DNA from: Acidobacteriota bacterium
GTDB taxonomy: Bacteria; Acidobacteriota; Terriglobia; UBA7540
Assembly (NCBI GenBank): GCA_021827245.1
Contig: JAKAWN010000014.1
Span: forward strand, 1 to 38,503
Direction: 5' to 3'
Length of the DNA: 38,503 nucleotides
This document shows positions 7,264 through 16,144 of the stretch, piece after piece (position 1 is the first letter of the stretch; every line of letters begins with the position of its first letter). The notes beneath the pieces are model-generated. The model was given only the letters and a program-made list of their open reading frames with translations, had not been told where the DNA came from and ran no database searches. The position numbers and the translations under genes are program-made.

Positions 7264-8748
7264 TCACACGATTCTGTTGGGATCGCTGGTATCCGGCAAT
7301 TGTCCGCGATAGCCAAAGATCATCTGGAGCAGGCGGACAAGCGTTCGCGACTGCTTTCGAACGTACCACTGGTCGGCGGCGCGCCGATTCCCGAGCGCAT
7401 AGGTTGGATAGGGATGAATGGTATCCGCCATATTGCGCAGGGTCACTTTATTTCGCATGGCCAGAGCGAATTCGCCGATCATCTCGCCGGCATGTGCGCC
7501 CAGGATGCTGGCGCCGAAAATCCTGCCGTCAACCTTTCTCGCCAGCACCTTAACCAGTCCTGTGGTTTCGCCGTCGGTCACGGCGCGGTCGATTTTGGTG
7601 AATGGAAAGCGATAAACCTCATAGCGTTGCCGCCGTTCCTTCAATTCGCTTTCAGAGGCGCCAACGTGAGCAAGCTCCGGATCGGTGTACGTGCACCACG
7701 GAACGTTGCCGTTGTCGATGGACATCGGAAAGCGGAGCAGGGCATTGGTGACGGCGACCTTGGCCATGTGCTCCGACATGTGCGTGAACTGGTAAAGCCC
7801 GGTCACGTCACCGCAGGCAAAAATGTTTTTCGCAGTGGTGCGGCAGTGACGATCTACCGTAACGCCGGCGCGGCCAGCCCGAACGCCAGCAACCGGCAGA
7901 TTCAGACCGTCGGTGTTGGGGCGCCGGCCCGTGGCCAACAGCAGGGCATCGCCTTCACGCATGTCTTCCGTTGATGATAATCGTTTTTGAAACGTCACCC
8001 GGACGTTTCCGCTGCCGTGTTCGATTTTCCTTGCCTCGCATCCCAACAGGAACTCTATTCCTTCACCAGCAAGATGCTGTTGCAGAAGTTCCGAAAGTTC
8101 CGCATCATCCCGGTGCAGGATGCGTTCATCCGTGTCCATCACCGTGATGTCGCTGCCAAAGCGCCGGAACGCCTGCGCCATTTCGATTCCGACCGGGCCT
8201 GCTCCAATCACCATCATTTTTGCAGGCAGCTTCGAAATCGAGAAGATCGTTTCACTGGTCAGGTAGGGGACGGAGACAAGCCCTTCGATGGCGGGAATGG
8301 CTGGACGCCCACCCGTGGCGATAACAAGAAAACGCGAGGTCATCCGGCGACTCGTGCCACCAGGACGGACGACCTCGATTTGCTCCCGATTGATGAACTG
8401 CGCCTTTCCTTCGATGACTTCGATGCCCATTTTCTGATAAACGGGCGGAGCGTCGGCCTCTTCGTAAATGCCGGCTTGAATTTCGTGGACCCGCTCCATG
8501 ATCCTGGAAAAATCAAACTGAGGTTCCGAGCCAGTCAGACCGTAGCGACCGGCTGTGCGAATGCTGTGGGTAACACCAGCCGCCTTCAGCAGGGATTTGC
8601 TCGGAACACAACCGGTCCAGGTGCAGTCGCCTCCGAGCTTGTGCTCTTCGACGAGGGCCGTTTTTGCACCCAGGGAGGCCGAAATCCCTGCGGCTGTCAG
8701 CCCTGCGGCTCCGCCGCCGATCACGATCATGTCAAAATCCGCAGCCAT
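7264..8748 (-). CDS. FAD-dependent pyridine nucleotide-disulfide oxidoreductase
   Basis: 494 residues. The order is an FAD-binding IVIGGGAAGLTAA (8-20), a redox-active disulfide in GGDCTWTGCVPSK (Cys42, Cys47), a central NAD(P)-binding IGAGPVGIEMA, a second FAD contact in IFACGDVTG, and a C-terminal dimerisation domain. The C-terminal motif is HPYPT without the Glu that normally pairs with the catalytic His of lipoamide dehydrogenase. There is no N-terminal heavy-metal domain and no C-terminal Cys pair, so it should not be called mercuric reductase although such labels are common for this subgroup. The disulfide substrate is unknown. AGGGG precedes the ATG by 5 bases. It stands alone, with no lipoyl-complex genes nearby. 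Confidence 0.88.
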   Translation of the reverse strand: MAADFDMIVIGGGAAGLTAAGISASLGAKTALVEEHKLGGDCTWTGCVPSKSLLKAAGVTHSIRTAGRYGLTGSEPQFDFSRIMERVHEIQAGIYEEADAPPVYQKMGIEVIEGKAQFINREQIEVVRPGGTSRRMTSRFLVIATGGRPAIPAIEGLVSVPYLTSETIFSISKLPAKMMVIGAGPVGIEMAQAFRRFGSDITVMDTDERILHRDDAELSELLQQHLAGEGIEFLLGCEARKIEHGSGNVRVTFQKRLSSTEDMREGDALLLATGRRPNTDGLNLPVAGVRAGRAGVTVDRHCRTTAKNIFACGDVTGLYQFTHMSEHMAKVAVTNALLRFPMSIDNGNVPWCTYTDPELAHVGASESELKERRQRYEVYRFPFTKIDRAVTDGETTGLVKVLARKVDGRIFGASILGAHAGEMIGEFALAMRNKVTLRNMADTIHPYPTYALGNRRAADQWYVRKQSRTLVRLLQMIFGYRGQLPDTSDPNRIV

Positions 8749-8897
8749 CCATACCCCTGAAATGAAGCCTTCGTTCCCTTTTGACCTGGAGCCCGGCTTG
8801 ATAAGCAGGAAATCTCAACTGCTAAGCGCCCGGAAACTCCGCCGCGTGCTTCGTATTCTACTAAATGTGACAAGCGCGGGCGGCCGAGATGAGCCTC

Positions 8898-9170
8898 TCA
8901 GAACGGCTCCCCGTTAAGGCACCGGCCGATCACCTCCTGAAGCGTCTGCCAGGGTATATACATTCGCGAGCCTAAACGCAGAGAGTAAATCCTGCCGCTT
9001 TCCAGCCAACGGTAGAACGTCGAGCGCGAAACATGCCCTCCCGTCCTCCGGTGAAGGATTCGCCAGGCGTTTGGAGGCGATATCAGCGGGACCCGTCTGT
9101 CGATTTCGCCGGCGCTGGGTGAATTCCCGAGAACGATCTTTCGAATTGATATATCTGAACTGGATGCCAT
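8898..9170 (-). CDS. Small excisionase/MerR-type helix-turn-helix protein
   Basis: 90 residues. The C-terminal half (34-80) reads as a winged helix-turn-helix of the excisionase type: AWRILHRRTGGHVSRSTFYRWLESGRIYSLRLGSR split over two helices and a wing, then IPWQTLQEVI. Such proteins bind DNA as recombination directionality factors or as small regulators. The longest frame begins at 9242, but the ATG at 9170 follows GAGGTG with about 8 bases of spacing and is preferred. It is downstream of the small Cys/His protein gene on the same strand, 200 bases away. No integrase is visible, so a phage role is only one option. Confidence 0.68.
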   Translation of the reverse strand: MASSSDISIRKIVLGNSPSAGEIDRRVPLISPPNAWRILHRRTGGHVSRSTFYRWLESGRIYSLRLGSRMYIPWQTLQEVIGRCLNGEPF

Positions 9171-9371
9171 GTGTCGACACCTCGAATAGAAGTGGTGCTT
9201 CATTACATGCGACGGTCTACCCGGCGAATTGCGGGTTCTCATCCCCTTGCGATGACCTCAGCCAGCCGAAGACATCTCAGAAACGCCCTTGGATGAGTGA
9301 CCTCGGCGCTTCGGGATCAGCCGGAAGAATCCGCTGGGGCATGACCTGGTCCTGTCTGTGGGGCAGAGCCG

Positions 9372-9788
9372 TTACGGCGTACCATCACTTTGAAATTGCT
9401 CCCAGATGGCTGCCATCCTGCGTCGGTCACGATTGCGGCTGCCGTCGTACTCTTTTTCCGCTGGCGCCATCCTTGCGGGGTCAAGAAGAAGGCTCGTGGG
9501 TTGGTGGGAACAAAACAGAACCGGCTCCTCCTGCTGGTGCATATGATAGGAGCACTGGCTGGAGCCGGGCGAAGCGGGGAAAACGCACCCCTTTTCTGAG
9601 CATCGTGGTGTCTGGAAGATCACATTCTCGGGTCGCTCGTATGAGGCGGTGCTGAATGACAGTCGCTGGCGCTCGGCGATCTGCACGGTGCCATCATTGA
9701 CGTTCGTGCTCTCAAAGGCGACGGACGGTGGATGAGCGGGCGAGCTAGTAATGCGATGGAAATGAATACCCCTCCTTGGATCTGTCAT
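9372..9788 (-). CDS. Small conserved-looking protein with CxxxxC-x10-CxxH motif, function unknown
   Basis: I do not recognise a named family. The 138-residue product has a C-terminal half that looks like a real folded unit: Cys63, Cys68, Cys79 and His82 (CSEKGC, then QCSYH) spaced like a small zinc-binding knuckle. Next come QQEEPVLFCSHQP and a charged helix (SRNRDRRRMAAIWEQF). The N-terminal 50 residues are low in recognisable structure. The open frame continues upstream to 10127, but the ATG at 9788 is preceded by AGGAGGGG with about 5 bases of spacing, the best ribosome binding site in this stretch, so I start there. The neighbouring HTH gene suggests a regulatory pair. Confidence 0.6.
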   Translation of the reverse strand: MTDPRRGIHFHRITSSPAHPPSVAFESTNVNDGTVQIAERQRLSFSTASYERPENVIFQTPRCSEKGCVFPASPGSSQCSYHMHQQEEPVLFCSHQPTSLLLDPARMAPAEKEYDGSRNRDRRRMAAIWEQFQSDGTP

Positions 9789-10403
9789 ACTTCCCCTCCT
9801 ATATCGTGGATGTAAGGTGTGATTTGCTACAATCTCGTGAGGCTGACCTGGTTGCAACTGAATGATGTGCCAGTAAAGTCGCCTCGGAGTCAGGGTGGCA
9901 CAGTCTGTACAGAGTTCGTGCGGGCTGCCGGGCGCAAGCGCCGTGGAACATAGGCGTGAGAAAGGAACAGGGAGCGCCTCCGAAGCATAGGACCCTGAGG
10001 TATGCAGTGCAAGTTTATCAAACGACGCAGGTTGATCGTTTGTGTGCAACGGGTAAGTCGAGTCCATACATCTTGCGTTACGTGTATATATAGTTAATAG
10101 ACGCGCCACAATAAAGCACTTTCTCATTGACAGAAACCTGCGTTACTGTTCAAAATTCACGTGAATTAGGTAATCCCTGTAGCACTCTGTGACTCGCGTG
10201 GGGGGAAATTGAGACGCCTGAGCGTCCCAAGCTTGGTTGCCTGTTCCGTGCATCCCCCCTCCTCACGGTGGCAAGCCAATGTGGTCTTGGCGCGGTAAAA
10301 AAGATCCGGAAGCAACAAAAAACTTCCGAATTTTCTGTTCTGTGGTATACTAGCCTATAATTATAGTCATGTCAAGAGAAAACTAATCAGGAGAAGGCAC
10401 TCG
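9789..10403. other. Gene-free divergent regulatory region
   Basis: About 615 bases between the small Cys/His gene (minus) and the XRE gene (plus), with no convincing gene. It contains a perfect 14-base palindrome AATTCACGTGAATT at 10154-10167, a TTGACA at 10127-10132 and an inverted repeat CGGAAG/CTTCCG (10307-10312 and 10323-10328, 10 bases apart) at the -35 position of the XRE promoter. TATATATA-rich sequence near 10084-10092 may serve the minus-strand gene. Confidence 0.6.
10343..10366 (+). promoter_or_regulatory. XRE gene promoter with overlapping palindrome
   Basis: An extended -10 (TG at 10343-10344, TATACT at 10346-10351) and a second TATAAT (10356-10361) lie about 45-60 bases before the XRE start. 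The second box is inside a perfect 12-base palindrome CTATAATTATAG (10355-10366), a plausible operator for autoregulation by the XRE protein. Confidence 0.5.
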
Positions 10404-10919
10404 ATGGCTGAGCTTGATGTATCAAAAGTGATTCGCAGAGTACGGCAGAAGCTGCAAGTAAGCCAGGAAGGGCTGTCACGCTTGCTGAATGCTACCAAAG
10501 GAGCAGTCCAGCATTGGGAACGGGGCAGAAATCGTCCGGACCTGGCCCGGCTGATGGCTTTGCGCCAGCTTTGTCCTCCTTCCCAAGAGCGCAAAGATCT
10601 GGATGCCCTCATTCGGGAGTCCCAGGCCCAGGTTTCACCTTATTCCACGATCAAGACGGGGCTGCGGCCACAGGCTACGAAAGCTAAGGACCTTGATGAA
10701 TTGTTCCCGCCGCAGGGACTGGACGTTCTGCGACGTGAGAACCAGCGCCTGCAGCGCCAGATTGTCAAGCTACAATCGTCTCTGGATCGGAAGGCCCAGC
10801 AGGTTCGCATTCTTGAGGATCTGGCCAAGGATTTGCAAAGCCAGATAGCCAGCCTTCAGGCCGGGAAAACCAAACCTTCCCCTGCGACTGAGCAACCCGC
10901 CGAGGCGGCGGGCGAATAA
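10404..10919 (+). CDS. XRE-family transcriptional regulator with C-terminal coiled coil
   Basis: 171 residues. The N-terminal helix-turn-helix (about 7-60) has VRQKLQVSQEGLSRLLNATKG split across helices 1-3, then AVQHWERGRNRPD, typical of Cro/CI-type domains. Residues 107-152 form a long heptad-rich helix (LRRENQRLQRQIVKLQSS and beyond), predicted to dimerise or oligomerise the protein. The tail is Pro/Glu/Ala-rich. AGGAGAAGG lies about 8 bases before the ATG. Monocistronic. It probably regulates itself through the palindrome over its own promoter; other targets are unknown. No toxin or phage gene is adjacent, so I do not call it an antitoxin or repressor of a prophage. Confidence 0.82.
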   Translation: MAELDVSKVIRRVRQKLQVSQEGLSRLLNATKGAVQHWERGRNRPDLARLMALRQLCPPSQERKDLDALIRESQAQVSPYSTIKTGLRPQATKAKDLDELFPPQGLDVLRRENQRLQRQIVKLQSSLDRKAQQVRILEDLAKDLQSQIASLQAGKTKPSPATEQPAEAAGE

Positions 10920-11255
10920 TTGGGGTGTTCAAATCGCAGTTGCTGCATCTCGGTGCAAAGCAATGGGCGAATGGATGCCATCCGGTTTTGACGGTTTTCC
11001 CAATTCGCGTAACTGAGCTTCAGGGAGATGTGTACACCCGGGACGCTGGAAGACGTGCCTTTCAGGCCCTTGAATAACACCTCAGGGAGGGGAGAACCAA
11101 CGTTTTGTGTCTTCCCCAGCCGCGGTGCAGCCTCAATTTACAGCGACCTTTTCACGAACCTCTGTCCCGGGGGTGAGGCCTCTGCCAGACTGTTCCTAAC
11201 ACTTCTTCATGAGACCTGGTAGCGGCTGCATGACACTATGTGGGTTCGGCCCTGC
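10920..11255. other. Intergenic region between convergent genes, nothing recognised
   Basis: About 335 bases. I see no open frame with a credible start, no strong terminator and no tRNA. A GTTCAAATC at 10928-10936 resembles a T-loop, but no acceptor or anticodon stem surrounds it. Confidence 0.55.
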
Positions 11256-12410
11256 CTATTTGGGCAGCACTTTCACCATTACGACCCCATGAGGCGCAAC
11301 TGTAACGCGGAAGAATCCGCTCGGGAAAGGTCCGAGATCCTCGTGTTTCCACAGGTCGCGAACCCGCGTCGTCTTGCCGACGTAAACGGAGATTTCCTTG
11401 GGTGTCTCGTTCCGGTTGAGCAAAAGGTAGGCTTCGGTATTGCCGGCCAGCTCCTTGCTCCATACCTCCGTATGATTGGGGTATTGACGGTAGCGCTGGC
11501 CCTGGTGGCCGAGCGGATCCTGGTCTACCGCGATCACTTCCTTGTTAGTAAGTATCTCGCGAATTCCAGGGGACATGTGCCGCAGGTCATTTCCGGCAAT
11601 CAGCGGAGCGGCCAGCATACACCAGAGGCTGAAATGCGACCGGCTCTCTTCCAGCGAGAGCCCGGGATTGCCCACCTCCAGCATATCGGGGTCGTTCCAA
11701 TGACCGGGGCCGGCGTAGGACCAGAGGTCGGCTTCCTGGTCAACTATCTGCATGACGCCACGCGTGTAGACGCCCGTACAATCCCAGCAGTCGGTGATAT
11801 CTCCCGTCGTTCGCCACAGGTTTCCGATATCAGCCGCCCACTTCCACGGGTCGTCCACACCCCACTCGCACAAGCTGAAGACGATGGGACGGCCTGAAGC
11901 TTTGAGGGCATCGCGCATGATAGCGTAGGAGGCCTGCACATTCTGGGTGCTGTGATTGCACCAGTCGTACTTGAGGTAATCCACACCCCAGGCGGCATAC
12001 TGCCGGGCATCCTGGAATTCATACCCGCGACTGCCCGGGCGGCCCTGGCAGGTCGCCGTTCCGGCGTCAGAATAAAGGCCGAACTTCAGCCCTTTGGAAT
12101 GGACGTAATCGGCCAGAGCCTTCATGCCGGAGGGGAACCGCGCAGGGTCTGGAACGATGTTGCCGTTGGCGTCGCGGCGCACCTGCCAGCAGTCATCAAT
12201 CACGATGTACTCGTAGCCGGCGGCTTTCATGCCGCTTGAAACCATGGCATCTGCCATTTCTCTGATGAGTTTCTCATTAACGTTGCAGCCGAACTTGTTC
12301 CAGCTGTTCCACCCCATGGGCGGCGTTTTTGCAAGTCCATTGTCCAGAGCCCACATTGGCGCAAGAGCGCAGAAGAATGTCACAGCAAACAGCAGGAAGG
12401 TTTTTTTCAC
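11256..12410 (-). CDS. Secreted GH27 alpha-galactosidase
   Basis: 384 residues from the GTG at 12410, which follows GGAGG with 7 bases of spacing. This start gives a clean Sec signal peptide (KKTFLLFAVTFFCALAPMWA). Starting at the longest frame (12527) would bury it. The catalytic barrel begins TPPMGWNSWNKFGC. The nucleophile is Asp149 in YLKYDWC and the acid/base is Asp204 in WRTTGDI, both by alignment with human and plant GH27 enzymes. VIDDCW and GPGHWNDPDML are also conserved. A short C-terminal beta domain completes the normal length. It should release terminal alpha-1,6-galactose from oligosaccharides or galactomannans outside the cytoplasm. It is monocistronic and divergent from the lipoprotein gene. 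Confidence 0.94.
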   Translation of the reverse strand: MKKTFLLFAVTFFCALAPMWALDNGLAKTPPMGWNSWNKFGCNVNEKLIREMADAMVSSGMKAAGYEYIVIDDCWQVRRDANGNIVPDPARFPSGMKALADYVHSKGLKFGLYSDAGTATCQGRPGSRGYEFQDARQYAAWGVDYLKYDWCNHSTQNVQASYAIMRDALKASGRPIVFSLCEWGVDDPWKWAADIGNLWRTTGDITDCWDCTGVYTRGVMQIVDQEADLWSYAGPGHWNDPDMLEVGNPGLSLEESRSHFSLWCMLAAPLIAGNDLRHMSPGIREILTNKEVIAVDQDPLGHQGQRYRQYPNHTEVWSKELAGNTEAYLLLNRNETPKEISVYVGKTTRVRDLWKHEDLGPFPSGFFRVTVAPHGVVMVKVLPK

Positions 12411-12666
12411 AGTCTGTCCTCCGTTCTCAGGGAAGGTCCGCTTTTCCATGGCTTTGCGGGTAGCAGCATGGTACCACGAGTCGCCCTGAGCGTCACGCGC
12501 ATCCACCAGAAGATTCCTTTGCATCACTGACTGAATTCAGAGGTTGAAGTATAGGGGTTACAAGCCTATAATCAGCGCCAGAATAGTGGCATCTCGGGAA
12601 CGGCGAGCGTATCGCTCCCAATCCGCCGCCCATGCCACTGTTGATTCCTCTCAACGAGGTCTCGCG

Positions 12667-13554
12667 ATGAGCAGAGTTGATCCTTCTGATTCAGTTTCTC
12701 ACCATCTTTGGGTTCTAACCCTTTGGCTAACCGTGTTTCTCACGGCCTGTTCTCCATCCGTTTCACCCCCGAAGGGTCCCGGGGTTGATTACCAGCAGGC
12801 CAAATTGATGTTCAAAGAAGGCAATCTGGATCGTGCGCTCAGCCTGACGGAAACGATGGCGTCGGGAAGCCCCGATGATCCAGGAACTCTCTACGCCCGC
12901 GTGCTGCGGGCCGTGATATACAGCGGGCGCTTCAGGGCTTACAAGGAACTGGCGGACACGTACAAGAAGGGCAGCCAGGCTGCCAGCAGTCCGCGGTTTA
13001 TCACCTCGTACAATGGCGGATACAGTAATGCGCTTCAGTATGGCGGCAGCGCCGCGCTGAGTCTGGCGGAAGTCGTCATGGAATTCACTTCTACGCCCAC
13101 CTTTCCCAAAGAACTCACCTTGGACGCACCCTGGCCGAGCGTCGAGGGCCCGGAAGTTGTTTCCGCTCTCGCCAAGATCCGCCGCGGAGGCTGGGTCCCT
13201 GAGGACGAGCAGGCCGCCGCAGCGCTCGATGCCCAGCGAAAGGAGATCGACGATGTGCTGGCCGAGCTCGTCGGAGGCGATCGCAATAAAGCCCGGACGG
13301 CGATGACGGCGGGTCCGGTCAAGCTCAACGGCCTGGACTTTGCCCTTTTCCTTGAGAAACAGATGGTCTACGGGCTGGCATTCTATGGCCCCAAATACCT
13401 CAGCAGCCCGGGCCAATTGAAAACCCTCTGTGGCGTGGCCAACCGCCTTGTCCCACCCATCGAGACGATGCTCAAAGAAAATCCGGACAAGAAGAAAGAG
13501 GCGGAATTCGAGAAGCTGCAGAAACAGATCAAGGACGCCGAAAAGTACACGTGA
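12667..13554 (+). CDS. Predicted lipoprotein with TPR-like helical N-terminal domain, function unknown
   Basis: 295 residues. The ATG at 12667 follows GAGGT by 7 bases and gives a lipoprotein signal ending LTAC (Cys28). A longer frame from 12544 would hide the signal. Residues 40-110 (YQQAKLMFKEGNLDRALSL, then DDPGTLYARVLRAVIYSGR) look like tetratricopeptide-type helices. The rest is mixed helical and ends with a Lys/Glu-rich helix. No enzyme motif is seen. I infer an outer- or inner-membrane-anchored scaffold; the substrate or partner is unknown. The SpeE-like gene begins 245 bases downstream in the same direction. Confidence 0.75.
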   Translation: MSRVDPSDSVSHHLWVLTLWLTVFLTACSPSVSPPKGPGVDYQQAKLMFKEGNLDRALSLTETMASGSPDDPGTLYARVLRAVIYSGRFRAYKELADTYKKGSQAASSPRFITSYNGGYSNALQYGGSAALSLAEVVMEFTSTPTFPKELTLDAPWPSVEGPEVVSALAKIRRGGWVPEDEQAAAALDAQRKEIDDVLAELVGGDRNKARTAMTAGPVKLNGLDFALFLEKQMVYGLAFYGPKYLSSPGQLKTLCGVANRLVPPIETMLKENPDKKKEAEFEKLQKQIKDAEKYT

Positions 13555-13799
13555 TCAGGGACCGTTTGCTTGGCGAAATCAACCGACTGGTAACGCCGAA
13601 GAAATAAGGAGGCTCTCACTGTGTGTCTAGATTCTTAGCAGTTTAGAAGCCTGCGAAGTTTAAGACGGTTCTTTATGTTTACGCAGCCAGGGAATGCACT
13701 TGGCGGCAGAATGTTCGTACCTTCCGGGAAGGTTGGGTACGACTGACAGCAAGAGCAAAAAGGATACGCGCAATTTCGAGGCATTGAGGTGATCGTACC

Positions 13800-15941
13800 A
13801 TGGAACATGCAGTCGAATCGACCTTCTTATCCCGAAGGGTCGGAATCAAGAGTCATCTGCGATTATTGCTGGTGAGCTTTCTTGCCCTTTACTTCGAGCT
13901 TCTCGTCATCCGCTATCTTTCAACGGAAGTGCGTGTCTTTGCATATATAAAAAACCTACCTCTCATTGCAAGCTTCTTCGGGTTGGGGATGGGGATGGTA
14001 TTTGGAAAGCCCCCAAAGCGCCTGAGCCGGGTCTTTCCCTTTCTCGCCGCCCTACTTTTTCTACTGGTGGGATTTGCGACCCAATTGCACATTACCCGCC
14101 TTCCATTTCCGATGGGAAATTACTTCGCATTCACCACGTTCAGCCGCAGCGCAACATGGCAGGTTCTCCAGCTAGTCGAATACATAGCTATCGTGTTGGC
14201 GATCTTGATGCTTGTGGTCGGCTTCTTTATCGTATTGGGCGGAGTTCTGGGAGAGGAGTTTCCTCAGTTTGCGCCTCTTCGCGGGTACAGCATCAATCTC
14301 GCTGGCAGCCTTGCTGGAATTATGGCCTTCACGGCTTTGTGCTATCTTGGCTCCTCCCCGGTAACATGGTTGGTCATCGGCTTGATAGCCGCTCTTCCAT
14401 TTATCTGGCCTAGATGGAAAATCGTTCTGTTATTTCTCCTCGTCATTGTGGCTTCAGGACTGAACTTGAGGCATTCGATTTACTCTCCCTATTATAGGAT
14501 CGACTTGATCGAAGTCCCTCCGCCGGCAGGTTGGAATCGTCCGGCTGCTTATCTGCTGACGGTTAATCATGACTACCACCAGAAGATCGTTGATTTGTCA
14601 CGTGCCTTCATGTCGCGATACCCGAATGCGGAGCCCAACCGCTCAGCGTTTTCGACTTACGAGTTGCCCTACATGCTCGTGCACCACCCACGAGACGTAC
14701 TGGTTGTGGGAGCAGGAACAGGAAACGACGTGGCGGCAGCGCTTCGGCACGGGGCTGAGCACGTTGATGCGGCTGAGATTGATCCTGTCATCTACAGGCT
14801 AGGGGTTCGTTACCATCCAGAGCACCCGTACAGTTCCCCACGAGTGACCATGTACAACGGCGATGCGAGAACCTTCTTCCGGAAAAGCCGGAAGAAGTAT
14901 GACCTGATTGTTTTTGGCTATCTGGATTCACAGACGCTCCTGACAAGCTTCTCTGCCGTCCGGCTGGATAACTACGTCTATACGCTGGAGAGCTTTCAGG
15001 CAGCGCGCAACCACATGAAGCCAGGCGGTTCTCTAATTCTGGCGTTTGCGAGCGGAAAGTCGTTTGTAACGGAAAGGATTTTCGTAACCCTGATGCATGT
15101 CTTCAGCGTGCCGCCTCGCGCTTACTTTACAGATTACGACAGATCAGGGGTCGTATTTGTCGAGGGCGCTGCCAGGAATTCGCCGGTAGATCTCGATTTC
15201 CCTGATATGACTCAGTACCTCCTCCAAAGATCACAAAACGTCGTCATGGCCACAGACAACTGGCCCTTCCTCTATCTGCAAAGCCGCACAATTCCGTTTG
15301 CCATCATCCTTGTTCTTGTTCCGTTTCTCTATTGGTGCTTCATTCTTTTCAAGGCCCGCGTAGCATGGTCAAGTGTCAGGAAACCCGGATACTTACACCT
15401 CTTTTTCCTGGGCGCGGGTTTTCTTCTTCTTGAGACAAGCGGGGTCACCCGGCTTTCACTCTTGTTTGGATCAACCTGGATTGTGAACGCGGTGGTGATT
15501 GCGTCTTTCATTCTGATGGCTTTCCTTGCTAACTGGTTTGTAATGCTCAAACCCTTTTCCCACTGGAAAGCTTACCTCGGGTTGTTCCTCTCACTCGCCC
15601 TTAGCATTGCATTTCCCTATCACGTCCTCGACGGTCTTCCATCGGCTCAGAAAATAGTTGCTTCAGCCGCCCTGATCGGGTTTCCCGTATTCTTCTCAGG
15701 GCTTGTCTTCTCGCAAAGTTTCCGTGATTTTGAGAATCCCTCTGCGGCGTTGGGAGTCAACCTGCTGGGCGCGGTCATCGGCGGCACTTTGGAAAACTCC
15801 GTGATGATCGGGGGCGCGTCGATCCTCGGACTGCTGGTCCTGGCGCTATATGCTCTGTCCGCGGTCTTCATCGCGAAGCCGCAGGAACGATTTGGGATGG
15901 CTGACGATGCGGTAGTTCTGGATGAGGGCCAAGCCGGGTAG
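13800..15941 (+). CDS. Membrane-embedded spermidine-synthase-like methyltransferase-fold protein
   Basis: 713 residues in three parts: about seven hydrophobic segments (20-222), a soluble Rossmann domain (about 235-480) and about six further hydrophobic segments (495-700). The soluble domain has a SAM-type motif LVVGAGTGNDVA (301-312), the acidic AAEID (324-328) and NGDARTFF (353-360), as in SpeE. The catalytic Asp of aminopropyltransferases is not evident (the segment reads FGYLDSQTL), so polyamine synthesis should not be assumed. Such fused proteins are common in environmental genomes without a proven reaction. GAGGTG precedes the ATG by about 9 bases. No speD or speA lies nearby. Confidence 0.78.
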   Translation: MEHAVESTFLSRRVGIKSHLRLLLVSFLALYFELLVIRYLSTEVRVFAYIKNLPLIASFFGLGMGMVFGKPPKRLSRVFPFLAALLFLLVGFATQLHITRLPFPMGNYFAFTTFSRSATWQVLQLVEYIAIVLAILMLVVGFFIVLGGVLGEEFPQFAPLRGYSINLAGSLAGIMAFTALCYLGSSPVTWLVIGLIAALPFIWPRWKIVLLFLLVIVASGLNLRHSIYSPYYRIDLIEVPPPAGWNRPAAYLLTVNHDYHQKIVDLSRAFMSRYPNAEPNRSAFSTYELPYMLVHHPRDVLVVGAGTGNDVAAALRHGAEHVDAAEIDPVIYRLGVRYHPEHPYSSPRVTMYNGDARTFFRKSRKKYDLIVFGYLDSQTLLTSFSAVRLDNYVYTLESFQAARNHMKPGGSLILAFASGKSFVTERIFVTLMHVFSVPPRAYFTDYDRSGVVFVEGAARNSPVDLDFPDMTQYLLQRSQNVVMATDNWPFLYLQSRTIPFAIILVLVPFLYWCFILFKARVAWSSVRKPGYLHLFFLGAGFLLLETSGVTRLSLLFGSTWIVNAVVIASFILMAFLANWFVMLKPFSHWKAYLGLFLSLALSIAFPYHVLDGLPSAQKIVASAALIGFPVFFSGLVFSQSFRDFENPSAALGVNLLGAVIGGTLENSVMIGGASILGLLVLALYALSAVFIAKPQERFGMADDAVVLDEGQAG

Positions 15942-16050
15942 GAATGGCGAATGACTTGTTAGGCCGCGGTAGCCCTTATTGAAACGACTGTTGCCGGAGG
16001 CGTCACAGGGAAAGCATCAGGCGTGATTGTAAGCTCGATGGGAGGGCGAG

Positions 16051-16083
16051 GATTTGGAATTTCAAATTTGAGATTTCAGATTG
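16051..16083. repeat. AT-rich repeat copy upstream of the four-helix-bundle gene
   Basis: Words AATTTCAAATTTGAGATTTC and CAGATT follow each other here. In reverse complement they give the same words (AATCTGAAAT, CTCAAAT, TTGAAAT) that make up the palindrome inside the gene at 16422-16451. This suggests two members of one short repeat family. Confidence 0.6.
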
Positions 16084-16144
16084 GAATGGCAACTTTCATA
16101 ATGCAGAAGCAAAATCCTGCCGCAGACATAGACAACGGGGATAG

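Noticed and set aside
7264..8748. Mercuric reductase
   Set aside because: The redox CxxxxC and flavoprotein fold fit, but the C-terminal Cys pair and N-terminal metal-binding domain needed for that call are absent.
7987..8760. 257-codon plus-strand frame opposite the disulfide reductase
   Set aside because: Antisense to a clear flavoprotein; its length follows from the codon bias of the real gene.
8898..9170. Prophage or integrated element marked by the excisionase-like protein
   Set aside because: No integrase, phage structural gene, tRNA target or attachment repeat was found around it.
10928..10936. tRNA T-loop-like GTTCAAATC
   Set aside because: No cloverleaf can be drawn around it.
13800..15941. 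True spermidine synthase (speE)
   Set aside because: Membrane segments on both sides, and the catalytic Asp pattern is not evident.
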